22,048 bases of DNA from CAYGZQ01 sp964354375 [NCBI: uncultured Planctomycetota bacterium] (GCA_964354375.1 CAYGZQ010000065.1:1-22048); one strand, 5' to 3'; positions 7,806 through 15,753 are shown, counted from the stretch's first letter. Made by a program: numbers and translations. The notes: generated from the letters alone by a model not told the origin.

Positions 7806-8372
7806 TCACAACGGCTTCTCATATAGGTCCAGCGGCTCACCTTGCTCTCTTATCACATAGTCTATCGCATGTTCAAGCTCTTGTTCCGTCCATTTGTACT
7901 TTGTGCTCCCATGTCTGGACCATCGTTTTCGACTCTTGTTGTCGACGCCTGCCTGATTAAGGTTGCGACTCGCGTAGGCCTTCAGGTCGCCCATGACCTT
8001 CTCGGGGGCAGCCATTGCCTGCACGACGACATGCCAATGGGTCGTTCGCACGTGGACAGCATACAGGTCCCAGCCCCGGTATGAACAGACTTCTCTTGTC
8101 GTTTTGAGAACAATAGCCCTTCTCGGCGTGTCCAATTCATATGGAGGCTGATTCATGGAATCTTCTTCGTGTTGCCTCAGACCGGGTCGAGGGGGAAGGG
8201 ACGGTGTACCGCAGATATTGTCACTATGGTGAATGGAGCCGGCTTCATCCCCGTGCAACCGAGAGCCGTAGCAGTGGATAGTGATGTGATATGCGAGGGG
8301 AAAGACGTCAGGTTGCTTGTTGACCGCTCGCTTACGCTCGTGGCTCGGATCATGTGTTGGATCTGATGTCAT
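7806..8372 (-). CDS. REP-associated tyrosine transposase (IS200-like Y1/HUH, RAYT)
   Basis: This 188-residue protein belongs to the Y1 HUH endonuclease family, which cuts single-stranded DNA at REP hairpins. The start of the domain is YHITIHCYGSRLHGDEAGS, where family members typically read CYGTWLHGDE. The HUH motif is His112-Trp113-His114 in VRTTHWHVVV, and the probable nucleophile is Tyr133 in LKAYASRNLN. WTEQELEHAIDYVIREQG closes the domain. The ATG at 8372 is 6 nt after the phoU stop, with AGGA about 10 nt upstream inside phoU. From that start, residues about 8-17 are encoded by a REP copy, and no ATG or GTG occurs between the REP and the conserved domain. The frame is intact, so the enzyme may be active. 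RAYTs are generally domesticated single-copy genes rather than self-mobile elements. Confidence 0.88.
   Translation of the reverse strand: MTSDPTHDPSHERKRAVNKQPDVFPLAYHITIHCYGSRLHGDEAGSIHHSDNICGTPSLPPRPGLRQHEEDSMNQPPYELDTPRRAIVLKTTREVCSYRGWDLYAVHVRTTHWHVVVQAMAAPEKVMGDLKAYASRNLNQAGVDNKSRKRWSRHGSTKYKWTEQELEHAIDYVIREQGEPLDLYEKPL
8321..8350 (+). repeat. REP element overlapping the RAYT N-terminus
   Basis: TGACCGCTCGCTTACGCTCG followed by TGGCTCGGAT matches the REP copy at 7718-7747 with two differences. The bases just before it, CTTGT, match the GTTGT before the 7718 copy, so TTGT immediately 5' of the hairpin may be the RAYT recognition tetranucleotide in this lineage. The element lies inside the predicted RAYT reading frame. 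Confidence 0.75.
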
Positions 8373-8378
8373 TGAAAG

Positions 8379-9071
8379 TCAATCCTGATACGGGAACTCG
8401 CGTTTGTCTTTTTGGGTCTTGAATCTGTGGCGGATGATCTCGCCTTCGACCATGAACACGACATCCTCGGCGATGTTTGTCGCGTAATCCCCGATTCGCT
8501 CGAGATGCCGGGATGCGGACAGCGTGTGGAACGCTCTTCGCGCCGCGGACGGGTCCTTGTCCATCAGATTCATCAGGATGTCGAACATCTGCCAGTGCAG
8601 CTCGTCAACCTCGTCGTCCATTCTGATGACTTCCCTTGCCTCGTCGGGATTGCGCTCGACAAGAGCGTCCAGGACCTTTCGGACCATGGTCCGAACCCGG
8701 TCGACCATCGTGTCGAAGTGGAGGGGGACATCGATAGGGGGTCGCTCGGCGAGGTAAGCGGCTCTTTCGGCGATATGAATGGAGGTGTCGCCCATCCGTT
8801 CGAGGTCGTTGTTCACCTTCATGACCGCGACAATAAATCTCAGGTCGGCGGCAACCGGCTGATGGAGAGCCAGGATTTTGAGGCACTTGTCCTCGACATC
8901 GAGCTCCTTCATGTCGATATCGTTGTCGCTGACCATTACCTCCTGCGCGAGCTGGGGCGTACGATTGACGAGGGCGGTAATGGCCTTATTGACCGCTTCC
9001 TCGACCATGGCTCCCATGGCGAGGATTTCTTTCTTTAGATCTTCAAGATCGCGCATGAGGTGAGTTGTCAC
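8379..9071 (-). CDS. phoU: Phosphate-signalling protein PhoU
   Basis: PhoU links the Pst transporter to PhoR and keeps the phosphate regulon off when phosphate is plentiful. The protein has two PhoU three-helix repeats, each with the metal-binding signature: DLERMGDTSIHIAE in the first and HLERIGDYATNIAEDV in the second. I prefer GTG 9071, which has GGAGG at 9080-9084 with 8-nt spacing and gives 230 residues beginning with the family-typical MTTHLMRDLEDLKKEIL. ATG 9086 would add five residues but has a poor ribosome site. The gene follows pstB by 23 nt and is the last gene of the pst unit; the RAYT gene comes directly after it. The C-terminus is complete (VVFMVEGEIIRH plus a short tail), so the neighbouring mobile gene has not damaged it. 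Confidence 0.94.
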   Translation of the reverse strand: MTTHLMRDLEDLKKEILAMGAMVEEAVNKAITALVNRTPQLAQEVMVSDNDIDMKELDVEDKCLKILALHQPVAADLRFIVAVMKVNNDLERMGDTSIHIAERAAYLAERPPIDVPLHFDTMVDRVRTMVRKVLDALVERNPDEAREVIRMDDEVDELHWQMFDILMNLMDKDPSAARRAFHTLSASRHLERIGDYATNIAEDVVFMVEGEIIRHRFKTQKDKREFPYQD

Positions 9072-9094
9072 GGTTCCGTCCTCCATTGATTACG

Positions 9095-9937
9095 TTATCC
9101 GAACCGTCCGGTTATGTAGTCTTCCGTCCGCTTTTCCTTCGGGTTGGTGAAAAGCCGGGGTGTCAGGTCGAATTCCACAATGCGTCCCTGGTAGAAGAAG
9201 GCGGTGAAGTCGGAGACTCTTGCGGCCTGCTGCATGTTATGGGTCACGAGGACGATTGTATAGCGGGACTTCAGGCTTTCCATGAGGTCCTCGATTTTCG
9301 ATGTCGCAACGGGATCGAGGGCCGATGCGGGCTCGTCCATGCAGAGGACCTCCGGCTCGACCGCGATCGCCCTGGCGATGCACAGTCGCTGCTGCTGACC
9401 GCCGGAGAGCGCGAGTCCCGACTTGTTGAGGTCGCCCTTGATCTCATCCCAGAGGGCGGCGCGCTTCAGTGCGTCCTCGACCCGGTCGTCAAGCTCGCTT
9501 TTGCCGACGCGGTAGTGGAGCTTGAGACCGTAGGCCACGTTTTCGTACACGGTCATCGGGAAAGGCGTGGGCTTCTGGAAGATCATCCCCACTTCCCTGC
9601 GGAGCGTGATGAGATCGGTCTGGGGGGAGAGGATGTCGCGGCCGTCGAGGATGACCTCCCCGGAGGCGCGCTGGTCGCGGTAGAGCTCGAATATCCGATT
9701 GTAGACTCGTATGTGGGTCGATTTCCCGCACCCGGAGGGACCGATGATCGCCGTGATCCTGTTGGCCTTGATCTCTATGTTGTTTTCAAACAGGGCCTGG
9801 TGAGGACCGTAGAAGAAATCGAGATTCTTCACGGATATCTTGTTCGGCAACGTCTCGAAGTCGGCGTCGAGAGGACGATCCTTCCCCGGGACCTTGATTC
9901 TATGTGTCAGCGCTTTCTGCATCGATGAATCCGTCAT
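9095..9937 (-). CDS. pstB: Phosphate ABC transporter ATP-binding protein PstB
   Basis: This is the 280-residue ATPase of the high-affinity phosphate importer PstSCAB, acting at the inner face of the cytoplasmic membrane. It shows Walker A (GPSGCGKST), the Q-loop ([21 protein letters not shown]), the ABC signature ([14 protein letters not shown]), Walker B with D-loop ([13 protein letters not shown]) and the switch His ([14 protein letters not shown]). FQKPTPFPM and the C-terminal [10 protein letters not shown] are characteristic of PstB. A small oddity is His directly after the Walker A Thr ([10 protein letters not shown]), where PstB usually has Phe or Leu. ATG 9937 lies 4 nt after the pstA stop, with AGGTGA just upstream, so translation is probably coupled. 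Confidence 0.96.
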   Translation of the reverse strand: MTDSSMQKALTHRIKVPGKDRPLDADFETLPNKISVKNLDFFYGPHQALFENNIEIKANRITAIIGPSGCGKSTHIRVYNRIFELYRDQRASGEVILDGRDILSPQTDLITLRREVGMIFQKPTPFPMTVYENVAYGLKLHYRVGKSELDDRVEDALKRAALWDEIKGDLNKSGLALSGGQQQRLCIARAIAVEPEVLCMDEPASALDPVATSKIEDLMESLKSRYTIVLVTHNMQQAARVSDFTAFFYQGRIVEFDLTPRLFTNPKEKRTEDYITGRFG

Positions 9938-9941
9938 TTTC

Positions 9942-10832
9942 TCACCTTCCCCGGGCAGGTCGTCTGCCGGCGAAGATCGCGCGGGCCACTACGGACAAGA
10001 CCAGAACAGCGGCGGTGATGAGAAGGGAGGCTCCCCAGGCCTGCTCCTTCCATTGCTCGTATGGCGACATTGCATACTGATAGATCGTGACCGTAAGGTT
10101 CGGCGTCGGTTGGTTGAGATCGTAGAAATACCTGCCGACGCCGGAATCGCTGAACCATATGAAATGATTATTGTTCGAGGCGGTGAACAACAGGGGTGCG
10201 GTCTCGCCGCTGACACGGGCTACGGCGAGGAGGACGCCGGTGACGAGTCCGGCCTGAGCGGCCCTGAAGACCACGCTCAGCACAGCCTTCCAACGCGGCG
10301 CGCCGAGAGCCAGGGCGGCCTCCCTGAGCTCGTTCGGTACGAGGCTGAGCATGTCTTCGGTGGTTCGAGCGACAATCGGAAGCATGATCACCGCCAGCGC
10401 GACACCGCCCGCGTAGCCCGACATGTGTCGGCCCGGAGCGACGATCATCGCGTACACGAAAACCCCGATGAGAATGGACGGCGTTCCCATGAGGATGTTC
10501 GACACGAATCGAATCGCAGTGGAAATCGGGCTGTTTTTTCCGAACTCCGAGAGGTAAATGCCGGCAAGGAGACCTATGGGAACACCGAGGATTGTGGCGA
10601 GCACGGTCATGTAGACCGTTCCGATGATTGCGTTCGCCACGCCTGTCGCGGGTACGCTGAAAGGTCCGGTGCGTTTGGTGAAGAAATCGATGTCGAACGC
10701 GGGAAAGCCTCTTCGAACCACCTCGAACAGGATCAGCACAAGAAAGACAATGCCCGCGAAGGCCGAGACGGCGGAGACAATTCTGACCGTCCAGTCGGTT
10801 ACGCGTCGGAACAGGATGGACCGTTCCTGCAT
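9942..10832 (-). CDS. pstA: Phosphate ABC transporter permease PstA
   Basis: This 296-residue inner-membrane permease pairs with PstC. Six hydrophobic segments are visible, starting with [14 protein letters not shown] near residue 26. The EAA loop that docks PstB is [19 protein letters not shown], and [15 protein letters not shown] is a PstA hallmark. The long periplasmic stretch [20 protein letters not shown] before the last helix is usual in this family. ATG 10832 is 3 nt after the pstC stop, and AAGGAGG inside the pstC 3' end serves as ribosome site. Length and domain content are normal. Confidence 0.95.
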   Translation of the reverse strand: MQERSILFRRVTDWTVRIVSAVSAFAGIVFLVLILFEVVRRGFPAFDIDFFTKRTGPFSVPATGVANAIIGTVYMTVLATILGVPIGLLAGIYLSEFGKNSPISTAIRFVSNILMGTPSILIGVFVYAMIVAPGRHMSGYAGGVALAVIMLPIVARTTEDMLSLVPNELREAALALGAPRWKAVLSVVFRAAQAGLVTGVLLAVARVSGETAPLLFTASNNNHFIWFSDSGVGRYFYDLNQPTPNLTVTIYQYAMSPYEQWKEQAWGASLLITAAVLVLSVVARAIFAGRRPARGR

Positions 10833-10835
10833 CGC

Positions 10836-11834
10836 CTACTTGCCCTCCTTCTTCTTCAGCCTGAGCAGCCAGATGTGAGCGATGATCTGAAAAATGAGCG
10901 TGATAAGAAACAGGATCAGGCCAAGCTCGATGAGAACGCTTCTGAACAACGGGTCCTGCATCGCTTCTGGAAACTCGTTCGCGATGGCGGACGCGATGGT
11001 GTTGCTGCTTTCGAAGAGGGATGATCTGATGCGGTGGCTGTTGCCGATGACAAACGTCACCGCCATTGTCTCACCGACCGCGCGTCCCAGGCCCAGGAAC
11101 ATAGCGCCGACGATCCCGCGGATACCGTAGGGCAGACTGACATTCCTGGTGACTTCCCACATCGTAGCCCCCATGCCGTAGCCGGCTTCCTTCAGCATCG
11201 GCGGCACCATGCGGAGAACGTCGCGGGCGATTGCCGTGATGAACGGAAGCACCATGAGGGCGAGGATGATTCCGGCCGTCAGCATGCCTATTCCCATCGG
11301 AGGTCCCTTGAAGAGCGGGAGAAAGCCAAGGAAATTCCCCAGGAAGGGCTCGACCCGGCTCTGCATGATCGGGACGAGCACAAAAAGCCCCCACATGCCG
11401 TAGATGATGCTCGGAATCGCCGCGAGAAGCTCAACCGCTCCGCCCACGATCCTGCTGATAATGGGATGAGACAGCTCGACGAGGAAGATCGAGATCACGA
11501 GCGCCAGCGGTCCGGCTATCAGCATGGCTATGATTGTCGAGATCAGGGTGCCGTAGATGCTTGCCGCCGCCCCGAATTCCCTTGTCACGGGATTCCAGAC
11601 CTGATTGAAAAGGAACTCCCATCCGAACTGCTTGATCGAGGGTATCGAGCTGATGAACAGCAGAACAGCGATGCCCGCCATTATCAAGATGATCAGAAAC
11701 CCGCTTAGAGCGGTCAACCCTCTGAAGACTTGGTCTGCGGGAAATCTGCCGATGCGTCTGCGTCCTCGCCGGTTCTCCTGCGACTCGTCCGGGCGAGGTT
11801 TGCCCCCTGCGGGAGATGCAGAATCGTTCGACAC
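10836..11834 (-). CDS. pstC: Phosphate ABC transporter permease PstC
   Basis: This is the second inner-membrane permease of PstSCAB, 332 residues from GTG 11834. That start has GGAAG at 11846-11850 and lies 8 nt after the pstS2 stop. A TTG at 11876 in the same frame would add 14 residues overlapping pstS2 and is less likely. After a charged, disordered N-terminus (about 35 residues rich in Arg, Pro and Glu) the first helix is GFLIILIMAGIAVLLFI. The EAA loop reads EAGYGMGATMWEVTRNVSLP, and GRAVGETMAVTFVIGNSHRI is the PstC signature. The C-terminus (RLKKKEGK) is cytoplasmic and positively charged. Confidence 0.94.
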   Translation of the reverse strand: MSNDSASPAGGKPRPDESQENRRGRRRIGRFPADQVFRGLTALSGFLIILIMAGIAVLLFISSIPSIKQFGWEFLFNQVWNPVTREFGAAASIYGTLISTIIAMLIAGPLALVISIFLVELSHPIISRIVGGAVELLAAIPSIIYGMWGLFVLVPIMQSRVEPFLGNFLGFLPLFKGPPMGIGMLTAGIILALMVLPFITAIARDVLRMVPPMLKEAGYGMGATMWEVTRNVSLPYGIRGIVGAMFLGLGRAVGETMAVTFVIGNSHRIRSSLFESSNTIASAIANEFPEAMQDPLFRSVLIELGLILFLITLIFQIIAHIWLLRLKKKEGK

Positions 11835-11842
11835 TGCCGTTT

Positions 11843-12943
11843 CTACTTCCAGGCGCCGGACACGAGGTCCTCCCAATTGCTCTCAATCAAATCTACCGTG
11901 GACAGCGGGACCGGGACATAGCCAAGCTCTTTCGCTGCGTCCTGCCCGTACCTGAAGCACCAGTCGAAGAACTGGAGCATGGCCCTGGCCTTGTTCTTGT
12001 CAGCTTGATCCTTGCGAATGATGATGAAAGACGCGCCGGTGATGGGCCAGCTTTGATCGCCCGGCTGGTCGACCAGAAGCACGTTGAATCCCGGCGCGCT
12101 GGCCCAGTCCGCATTGGACGCAGCGGCCTGAAAAGTCTCTATTGAGGGCGACACGAAGACTCCAGATTGGTTTTGAAGCTGGACGAACGCGAGCTTGCTC
12201 TGCTCGGCATACGCGTATTCGACATATCCGATCGAACCCGGGACCTGCTGGACAACGCTCGAGACCCCCTCGTTTCCCTTTCCCCCCATGCCCTCAGGCC
12301 ATTGAACCGACTTCCCGGCCCCGACCTGGCTGTGCCACTCAGGCGAGATCTTGTCGAGATAGCTCGTGAAAATCCATGATGTCCCCGAGCCGTCGGCTCT
12401 GTATGCGGGCACTATCGGCAGATCGGGAAGGGTAATGCCCGGATTGAGATCGGCGATTGAGGGATCGTTCCAGTTGGCGATCCGTCCGAGGAAGATCGAT
12501 GCGAGCTGATCCCCGCGGAGTTTCAGTTGCCCTTCAGCGATGCCGGGGATATTCACAACCGGAACCACTCCCCCGATGACCAACGGGAACTGGACAAGGC
12601 CCTTCCGGTCGAGCTCGGATTTTTCGAGGGGAGCGTCCGATGCTCCGAAATCGACGGTCCCGGCCTCGATGGCCGCGATTCCCGCTCCGGAGCCCACAGA
12701 CTGGTAGTTAAGCTTCAGGTTGGTGAGCTCCTCGAACGAGAAGGCCCATCGCATGTAGATCGGGGCGGGGAAGGATGCGCCCGCGCCCGTGAGGGAAACG
12801 CTGCTCCAGTCCTGCGGAGTGAAGGATCCCACCTGGTTCTCGGCTTTCTGCGGTATGTTCTGATGACTCTCTTTCGCAGGACATCCTGTAAGGACCAACA
12901 TCAATGAAAATATGGCGCCATGCAGTAGAGAGATTCTGGCCAC
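11843..12943 (-). CDS. pstS: Phosphate-binding lipoprotein PstS (second copy)
   Basis: This solute-binding protein captures phosphate and delivers it to PstCA. I start it at GTG 12943, which has a perfect AGGAGG 6 nt upstream and gives 366 residues. The longer frame to 13027 would run through the PHO-box promoter. The signal peptide ends in a clear lipobox, VLTGC, with Cys21 as the lipidated residue. Phosphate-site motifs follow: LTGAGASFPAPIY, YQSVGSGAGIAAI, DFGASDAPL, and YRADGSGTSWIFTSYLD. It is closely similar along its length to pstS1 at 14603-15685, which lacks a lipobox. It heads pstS2-pstC-pstA-pstB-phoU behind its own PHO-box promoter. The lipid anchor would hold it at the membrane beside the permease. 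Confidence 0.94.
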   Translation of the reverse strand: MARISLLHGAIFSLMLVLTGCPAKESHQNIPQKAENQVGSFTPQDWSSVSLTGAGASFPAPIYMRWAFSFEELTNLKLNYQSVGSGAGIAAIEAGTVDFGASDAPLEKSELDRKGLVQFPLVIGGVVPVVNIPGIAEGQLKLRGDQLASIFLGRIANWNDPSIADLNPGITLPDLPIVPAYRADGSGTSWIFTSYLDKISPEWHSQVGAGKSVQWPEGMGGKGNEGVSSVVQQVPGSIGYVEYAYAEQSKLAFVQLQNQSGVFVSPSIETFQAAASNADWASAPGFNVLLVDQPGDQSWPITGASFIIIRKDQADKNKARAMLQFFDWCFRYGQDAAKELGYVPVPLSTVDLIESNWEDLVSGAWK

Positions 12944-12965
12944 GATTTGCCTCCTGTAACCAGCA

Positions 12966-13009
12966 ACTTGTACCAGAGGAATGTGAAGATTCTGTAAAGA
13001 TTTTGTGAA
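12966..13009 (-). promoter_or_regulatory. PHO-box promoter of pstS2
   Basis: On the minus strand TTCACA (13009-13004), TTTACA (12998-12993) and TTCACA (12987-12982) repeat at exactly 11 bp, each followed by 5 nt. This is the pattern of PhoB/PhoP-type operators: direct TT-x-ACA hexamers, one per helical turn. Nine nucleotides after the last hexamer lies TACAAG (12972-12967), preceded by TGG, as a candidate extended -10. No -35 is needed at PhoB-activated promoters because the operator replaces it. The GTG start follows 23 nt later. Confidence 0.8.
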
Positions 13010-13032
13010 AGCTGCAAGACGGCCCAAGAGGA

Positions 13033-13066
13033 GCGGTTGCTTTCCCGTGCGCGAGAAAGCAACCGC
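13033..13066 (-). terminator. Hairpin terminator after the SLH-porin gene
   Basis: GCGGTTGCTTTC (13033-13044) and GAAAGCAACCGC (13055-13066) form a perfect 12-bp stem with a 10-nt loop. In the direction of transcription the hairpin lies 35 nt beyond the porin stop and is followed by TCCTCTTG, a modest T-rich tail. It sits directly before the pstS2 PHO boxes. It therefore probably ends the pstS1-porin transcript, fully or partly, and insulates it from the second promoter. Confidence 0.7.
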
Positions 13067-13101
13067 AATTTATATGGGAAGGGGGAGGGGTGGTGAGGTT
13101 G

Positions 13102-14565
13102 TCAGAACTTCGTCGACACATCCACCTGGATAATCTGATCGGATGAATCCTTTGATATCCGATCCCGGTTGATGTAGGTCACCGCGAAATCGGTGTTCTT
13201 CAGGAGGCGATAGGTCAAGCTTGCGACCCACCAGTCATAATCGCTTCCTCCGCGATCTGAATCGGCAAGCCAGGTGAGGACGGAATTGGCCTGAGCGCGG
13301 CCCCATTCGCCCTTCAGTTGCCACTGTCCGATGTCGCTCGGGGAGTTGTTGACGGCAAGCTCGACCGAGGCGGCCTGATTCCATGCCGAGAGGGCGCTCA
13401 CGCCTTCGGCGGGTGTCGCAGCATCTGCAAGATTCTGAAGGTAGTTCGCCGTGATCGTGACGGGCACGGAGCTGATGTCGGTGCTGTATCGCAGGTAGCC
13501 CTCGATTGCCCGGTAGTCGGATGGATTGTCAAGCCTGTCCCAAACCCAGTTGCTTTTCAGGTAGGACGGATCGCTCTTGTCCTTCCGCATCCTGTCCGAG
13601 ATCACGCCCCAGGCTTCCTCGTTCATCCAGTGGTAGGTGACGAAAGCGCTGAGGCCCTCGACACCGAGGTTGCCTGTGCCGGCCTGGGCGACAATGTAGA
13701 AACCCTCCGTGGTCGGCACAAGCTCACCCAGAGTCAGCTGGAAATCGCCCGAGGTGTACTGCTGCGCGATGCCCTCGACGTTCGTGTCGCTGTCCCAAAC
13801 CAGCGGAGTGTTCTTCCAGGGGGGCTGGAACTTGCCTGCCCACATGGTGAATCCCGGTGCCGATGCAGGCTGGTACTGCATGTAGGCGCGATCGATGTAG
13901 ATGCCGTCGATACCGAAGGCGTCATCTATCGTCTCATTGGTGGAGGTAATGGCACCGAGGTCGCCCGATGCGAGTCGGGCGGTGAACTTCAGCTCGTCGT
14001 TGACGGCTTGAGCGAAGCCCCAGCGCAGCCGATACCTGGGTCGCTGCGTCTGAAGACCCGAGCCGGGATAGATACCTTCGAATCGAACGCGAAGATCGCC
14101 TGAAGATGAGAATGTACTGGGCTTGATGTTGGAGACCTCTGTATCCAGGTCGCCGACTCGGGTTGACAACTGATCCACAGTGCTTTCAACGACGCCGATT
14201 CGGGCCGTGTTGATGTCGATAAGATCTCTCAGGCGATCGATGTCCGGCTGGAATTCCTCTATCAGCATGTTGAGCACGGCCTGCTGATCAACGGAGGGCT
14301 GATTTCCTTCGTCCGCCAGTTTCTCCATGAACTGATCGTAGAGTCTGCTGGCCACTATGGCGAATTCGTAACGAGTGAGTGTTCTGCTGCCCTGGAATGT
14401 GCCGTCGGGAAAGCCAATCACAAAGCCGCTCTGCTCAAGATAGGAAACTGCTTCATATGCCCAGTGATCTCGCGGCACGTCTTCAAACTCTGCGTGCGCA
14501 GCCTGCACGAAGGCGGTGAATCCTGCAATGAGGATGAAGCATACGATCGTTGTGCGAGTAAGCAT
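13102..14565 (-). CDS. SLH-domain outer-membrane porin, probable phosphate porin
   Basis: This 487-residue protein is encoded between the two pstS genes. A signal peptide (ending AAHA before EFEDV) is followed by one SLH domain at about 27-75: FEDVPRDHWAYEAVSYLEQ, then GFVIGFPDGTF and LTRYEFA. Residues about 90-150 form a coiled coil (DIDRLRDLIDINTARIGVVE, VDQLSTRVGDLDTEV). The remainder alternates polar and hydrophobic residues as in a beta-barrel, from SSGDLRVRFEG to a final KF; a terminal Phe is the usual BAM recognition residue. This matches OmpM/Slp-type porins that tie the outer membrane to peptidoglycan through SLH. ATG 14565 has GGGAG 9 nt upstream and follows the pstS1 stop by 37 nt, so it shares the PHO-box promoter. 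Anion or phosphate selectivity, like PhoE or OprP, is inferred only from position. Confidence 0.87.
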   Translation of the reverse strand: MLTRTTIVCFILIAGFTAFVQAAHAEFEDVPRDHWAYEAVSYLEQSGFVIGFPDGTFQGSRTLTRYEFAIVASRLYDQFMEKLADEGNQPSVDQQAVLNMLIEEFQPDIDRLRDLIDINTARIGVVESTVDQLSTRVGDLDTEVSNIKPSTFSSSGDLRVRFEGIYPGSGLQTQRPRYRLRWGFAQAVNDELKFTARLASGDLGAITSTNETIDDAFGIDGIYIDRAYMQYQPASAPGFTMWAGKFQPPWKNTPLVWDSDTNVEGIAQQYTSGDFQLTLGELVPTTEGFYIVAQAGTGNLGVEGLSAFVTYHWMNEEAWGVISDRMRKDKSDPSYLKSNWVWDRLDNPSDYRAIEGYLRYSTDISSVPVTITANYLQNLADAATPAEGVSALSAWNQAASVELAVNNSPSDIGQWQLKGEWGRAQANSVLTWLADSDRGGSDYDWWVASLTYRLLKNTDFAVTYINRDRISKDSSDQIIQVDVSTKF

Positions 14566-14602
14566 GGTTTGTTATCTCCCTTTCACTCGGTCAAGTTGCG
14601 GA

Positions 14603-15685
14603 TTACCAGACCGGCTGTCCGTTTGCGACGACAGTCTGAGTCCAAAGCTGTTCCACCATCTCATAGACGGTCGATGGGATCGGTACGTAGTCAAGCTCGG
14701 ATGCCGAATCCTGTCCGGATCGATAGCACCAGTCGAAGAATGAAAGCATGGCCTGGGCCTTGCGTTGGTCCGCCTGGTTCTTGTAGATGAGAATGAAAGA
14801 TGCCCCGGTGATGGGCCAGCTGTTGTCGCCCGGCTGATCCACAAGGATCATATAGTAGCCGGGCGCGTTCGCCCAGTCCGCGTTGGATGCGGCTGCGGAG
14901 AACGATTCGGCGGTAGGGTCAATGAAATTGCCGGCCCGATTCCTCAACAGCGTATGGCTGAGGTCGTTCTGGAGCGCGTAGGCGTACTCGACATAGCCGA
15001 TCGAGCCGTCGACCTGCGCGACATAATTGGCAACGCCTTCGTTGCCGCGACCGCCGACCCCGGTGCTCGGCCACTCAACCGATTTACCGGCGCCCACCCG
15101 ATCGTGCCACTGGGTCGACACCTTGTCGAGATAGCTCGTGAATATCCACGTCGTCCCGGAGCCGTCCGCACGATGCACGACCACTATGGCCTTCCGCGGC
15201 AGATTGAGTCCTGGATTTGCCGCCTTGATCCTCTGGTCGCTCCAGTTCGTGATGTTGCCGAGAAAGATGTCGGCGAGAATGTCCGGGGTGAGACGAAGTT
15301 GTCCGGCTTCCACGCCCGCGATGTTCACTACGGGGACGACGCCCCCGATAATCATCGGGAACTGGATCAGCCCGCTCTGATCCAACTCGGCTTCGGTCAA
15401 AGGAGCATCGGACGCCCCGAAGTCAACCGTTCCGCCCTGAATTGCAGCGATTCCCGCTCCGGATCCGACCGACTGGTAATTGACTTTCAGACCGGTGACC
15501 TCCTCATAGTTGTAGGCCCACAATGAGTAAAGGGGAAACGGGAAAGAGGCGCCGGCACCGTCAATCGTGACTCGGCTCCAGTTGGCGGTCGGGTCAACCG
15601 CTCGAGCCGGTCGGGCCATCCCGATTGCCAGGAGTCCTGCGAGGACAGACATGATCACAGATACTTTCAAATTGTTCTTGGTCAT
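14603..15685 (-). CDS. pstS: Phosphate-binding protein PstS (first copy, soluble)
   Basis: This 360-residue periplasmic phosphate-binding protein starts at ATG 15685, preceded by AGGAGG with 6-nt spacing; a TTG one codon upstream is less likely. The signal peptide is type I (LLAIGMARPARA, cleavage likely before VDP) with no lipobox Cys, so this copy should be free in the periplasm. The phosphate-site motifs match pstS2: IDGAGASFPFPLY, YQSVGSGAGIAAI, DFGASDAPLT, HRADGSGTTWIFTSYLD, then GNEGVANYVAQVDGSIGYVEYAYA. The neighbouring order pstS1-porin-pstS2 suggests a tandem duplication with the porin gene between the copies. It is controlled by the PHO-box promoter just upstream. Confidence 0.95.
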   Translation of the reverse strand: MTKNNLKVSVIMSVLAGLLAIGMARPARAVDPTANWSRVTIDGAGASFPFPLYSLWAYNYEEVTGLKVNYQSVGSGAGIAAIQGGTVDFGASDAPLTEAELDQSGLIQFPMIIGGVVPVVNIAGVEAGQLRLTPDILADIFLGNITNWSDQRIKAANPGLNLPRKAIVVVHRADGSGTTWIFTSYLDKVSTQWHDRVGAGKSVEWPSTGVGGRGNEGVANYVAQVDGSIGYVEYAYALQNDLSHTLLRNRAGNFIDPTAESFSAAASNADWANAPGYYMILVDQPGDNSWPITGASFILIYKNQADQRKAQAMLSFFDWCYRSGQDSASELDYVPIPSTVYEMVEQLWTQTVVANGQPVW

Positions 15686-15710
15686 CAAGAACCTCCTTTC
15701 GGTTGCCCCA

Positions 15711-15753
15711 TTAGTACCACCTTGTTGCGAAGAGATCGTGAAGAGTGCGCGAA
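15711..15753 (-). promoter_or_regulatory. PHO-box promoter of pstS1
   Basis: On the minus strand TTCGC, TTCAC and TTCGC start at 15753, 15742 and 15731, exactly 11 bp apart, each preceded by TC. A fourth TTCAC lies 13 bp further upstream (15766-15762). After the last hexamer (TTCGCA) there are nine nucleotides ending TGG, then TACTAA (15716-15711) as candidate -10. This spacing and the TGGTAC join are identical to the pstS2 promoter, which makes a shared PhoB-type activator very likely. The boxes are more GC-rich than those of pstS2 and may be weaker. Confidence 0.72.

Noticed and set aside
9840-11024. Plus-strand open frame of 394 codons over pstA and pstC
   Set aside because: It is antisense to two permease genes with intact family motifs. 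Its Glu/Asp/Arg/His-rich sequence reflects reversed hydrophobic codons.
12944-13027. Longer N-terminus for PstS2 starting at 13027
   Set aside because: The extra residues run through the PHO boxes and -10 element, and the GTG at 12943 has a perfect AGGAGG and gives a proper lipoprotein signal peptide.
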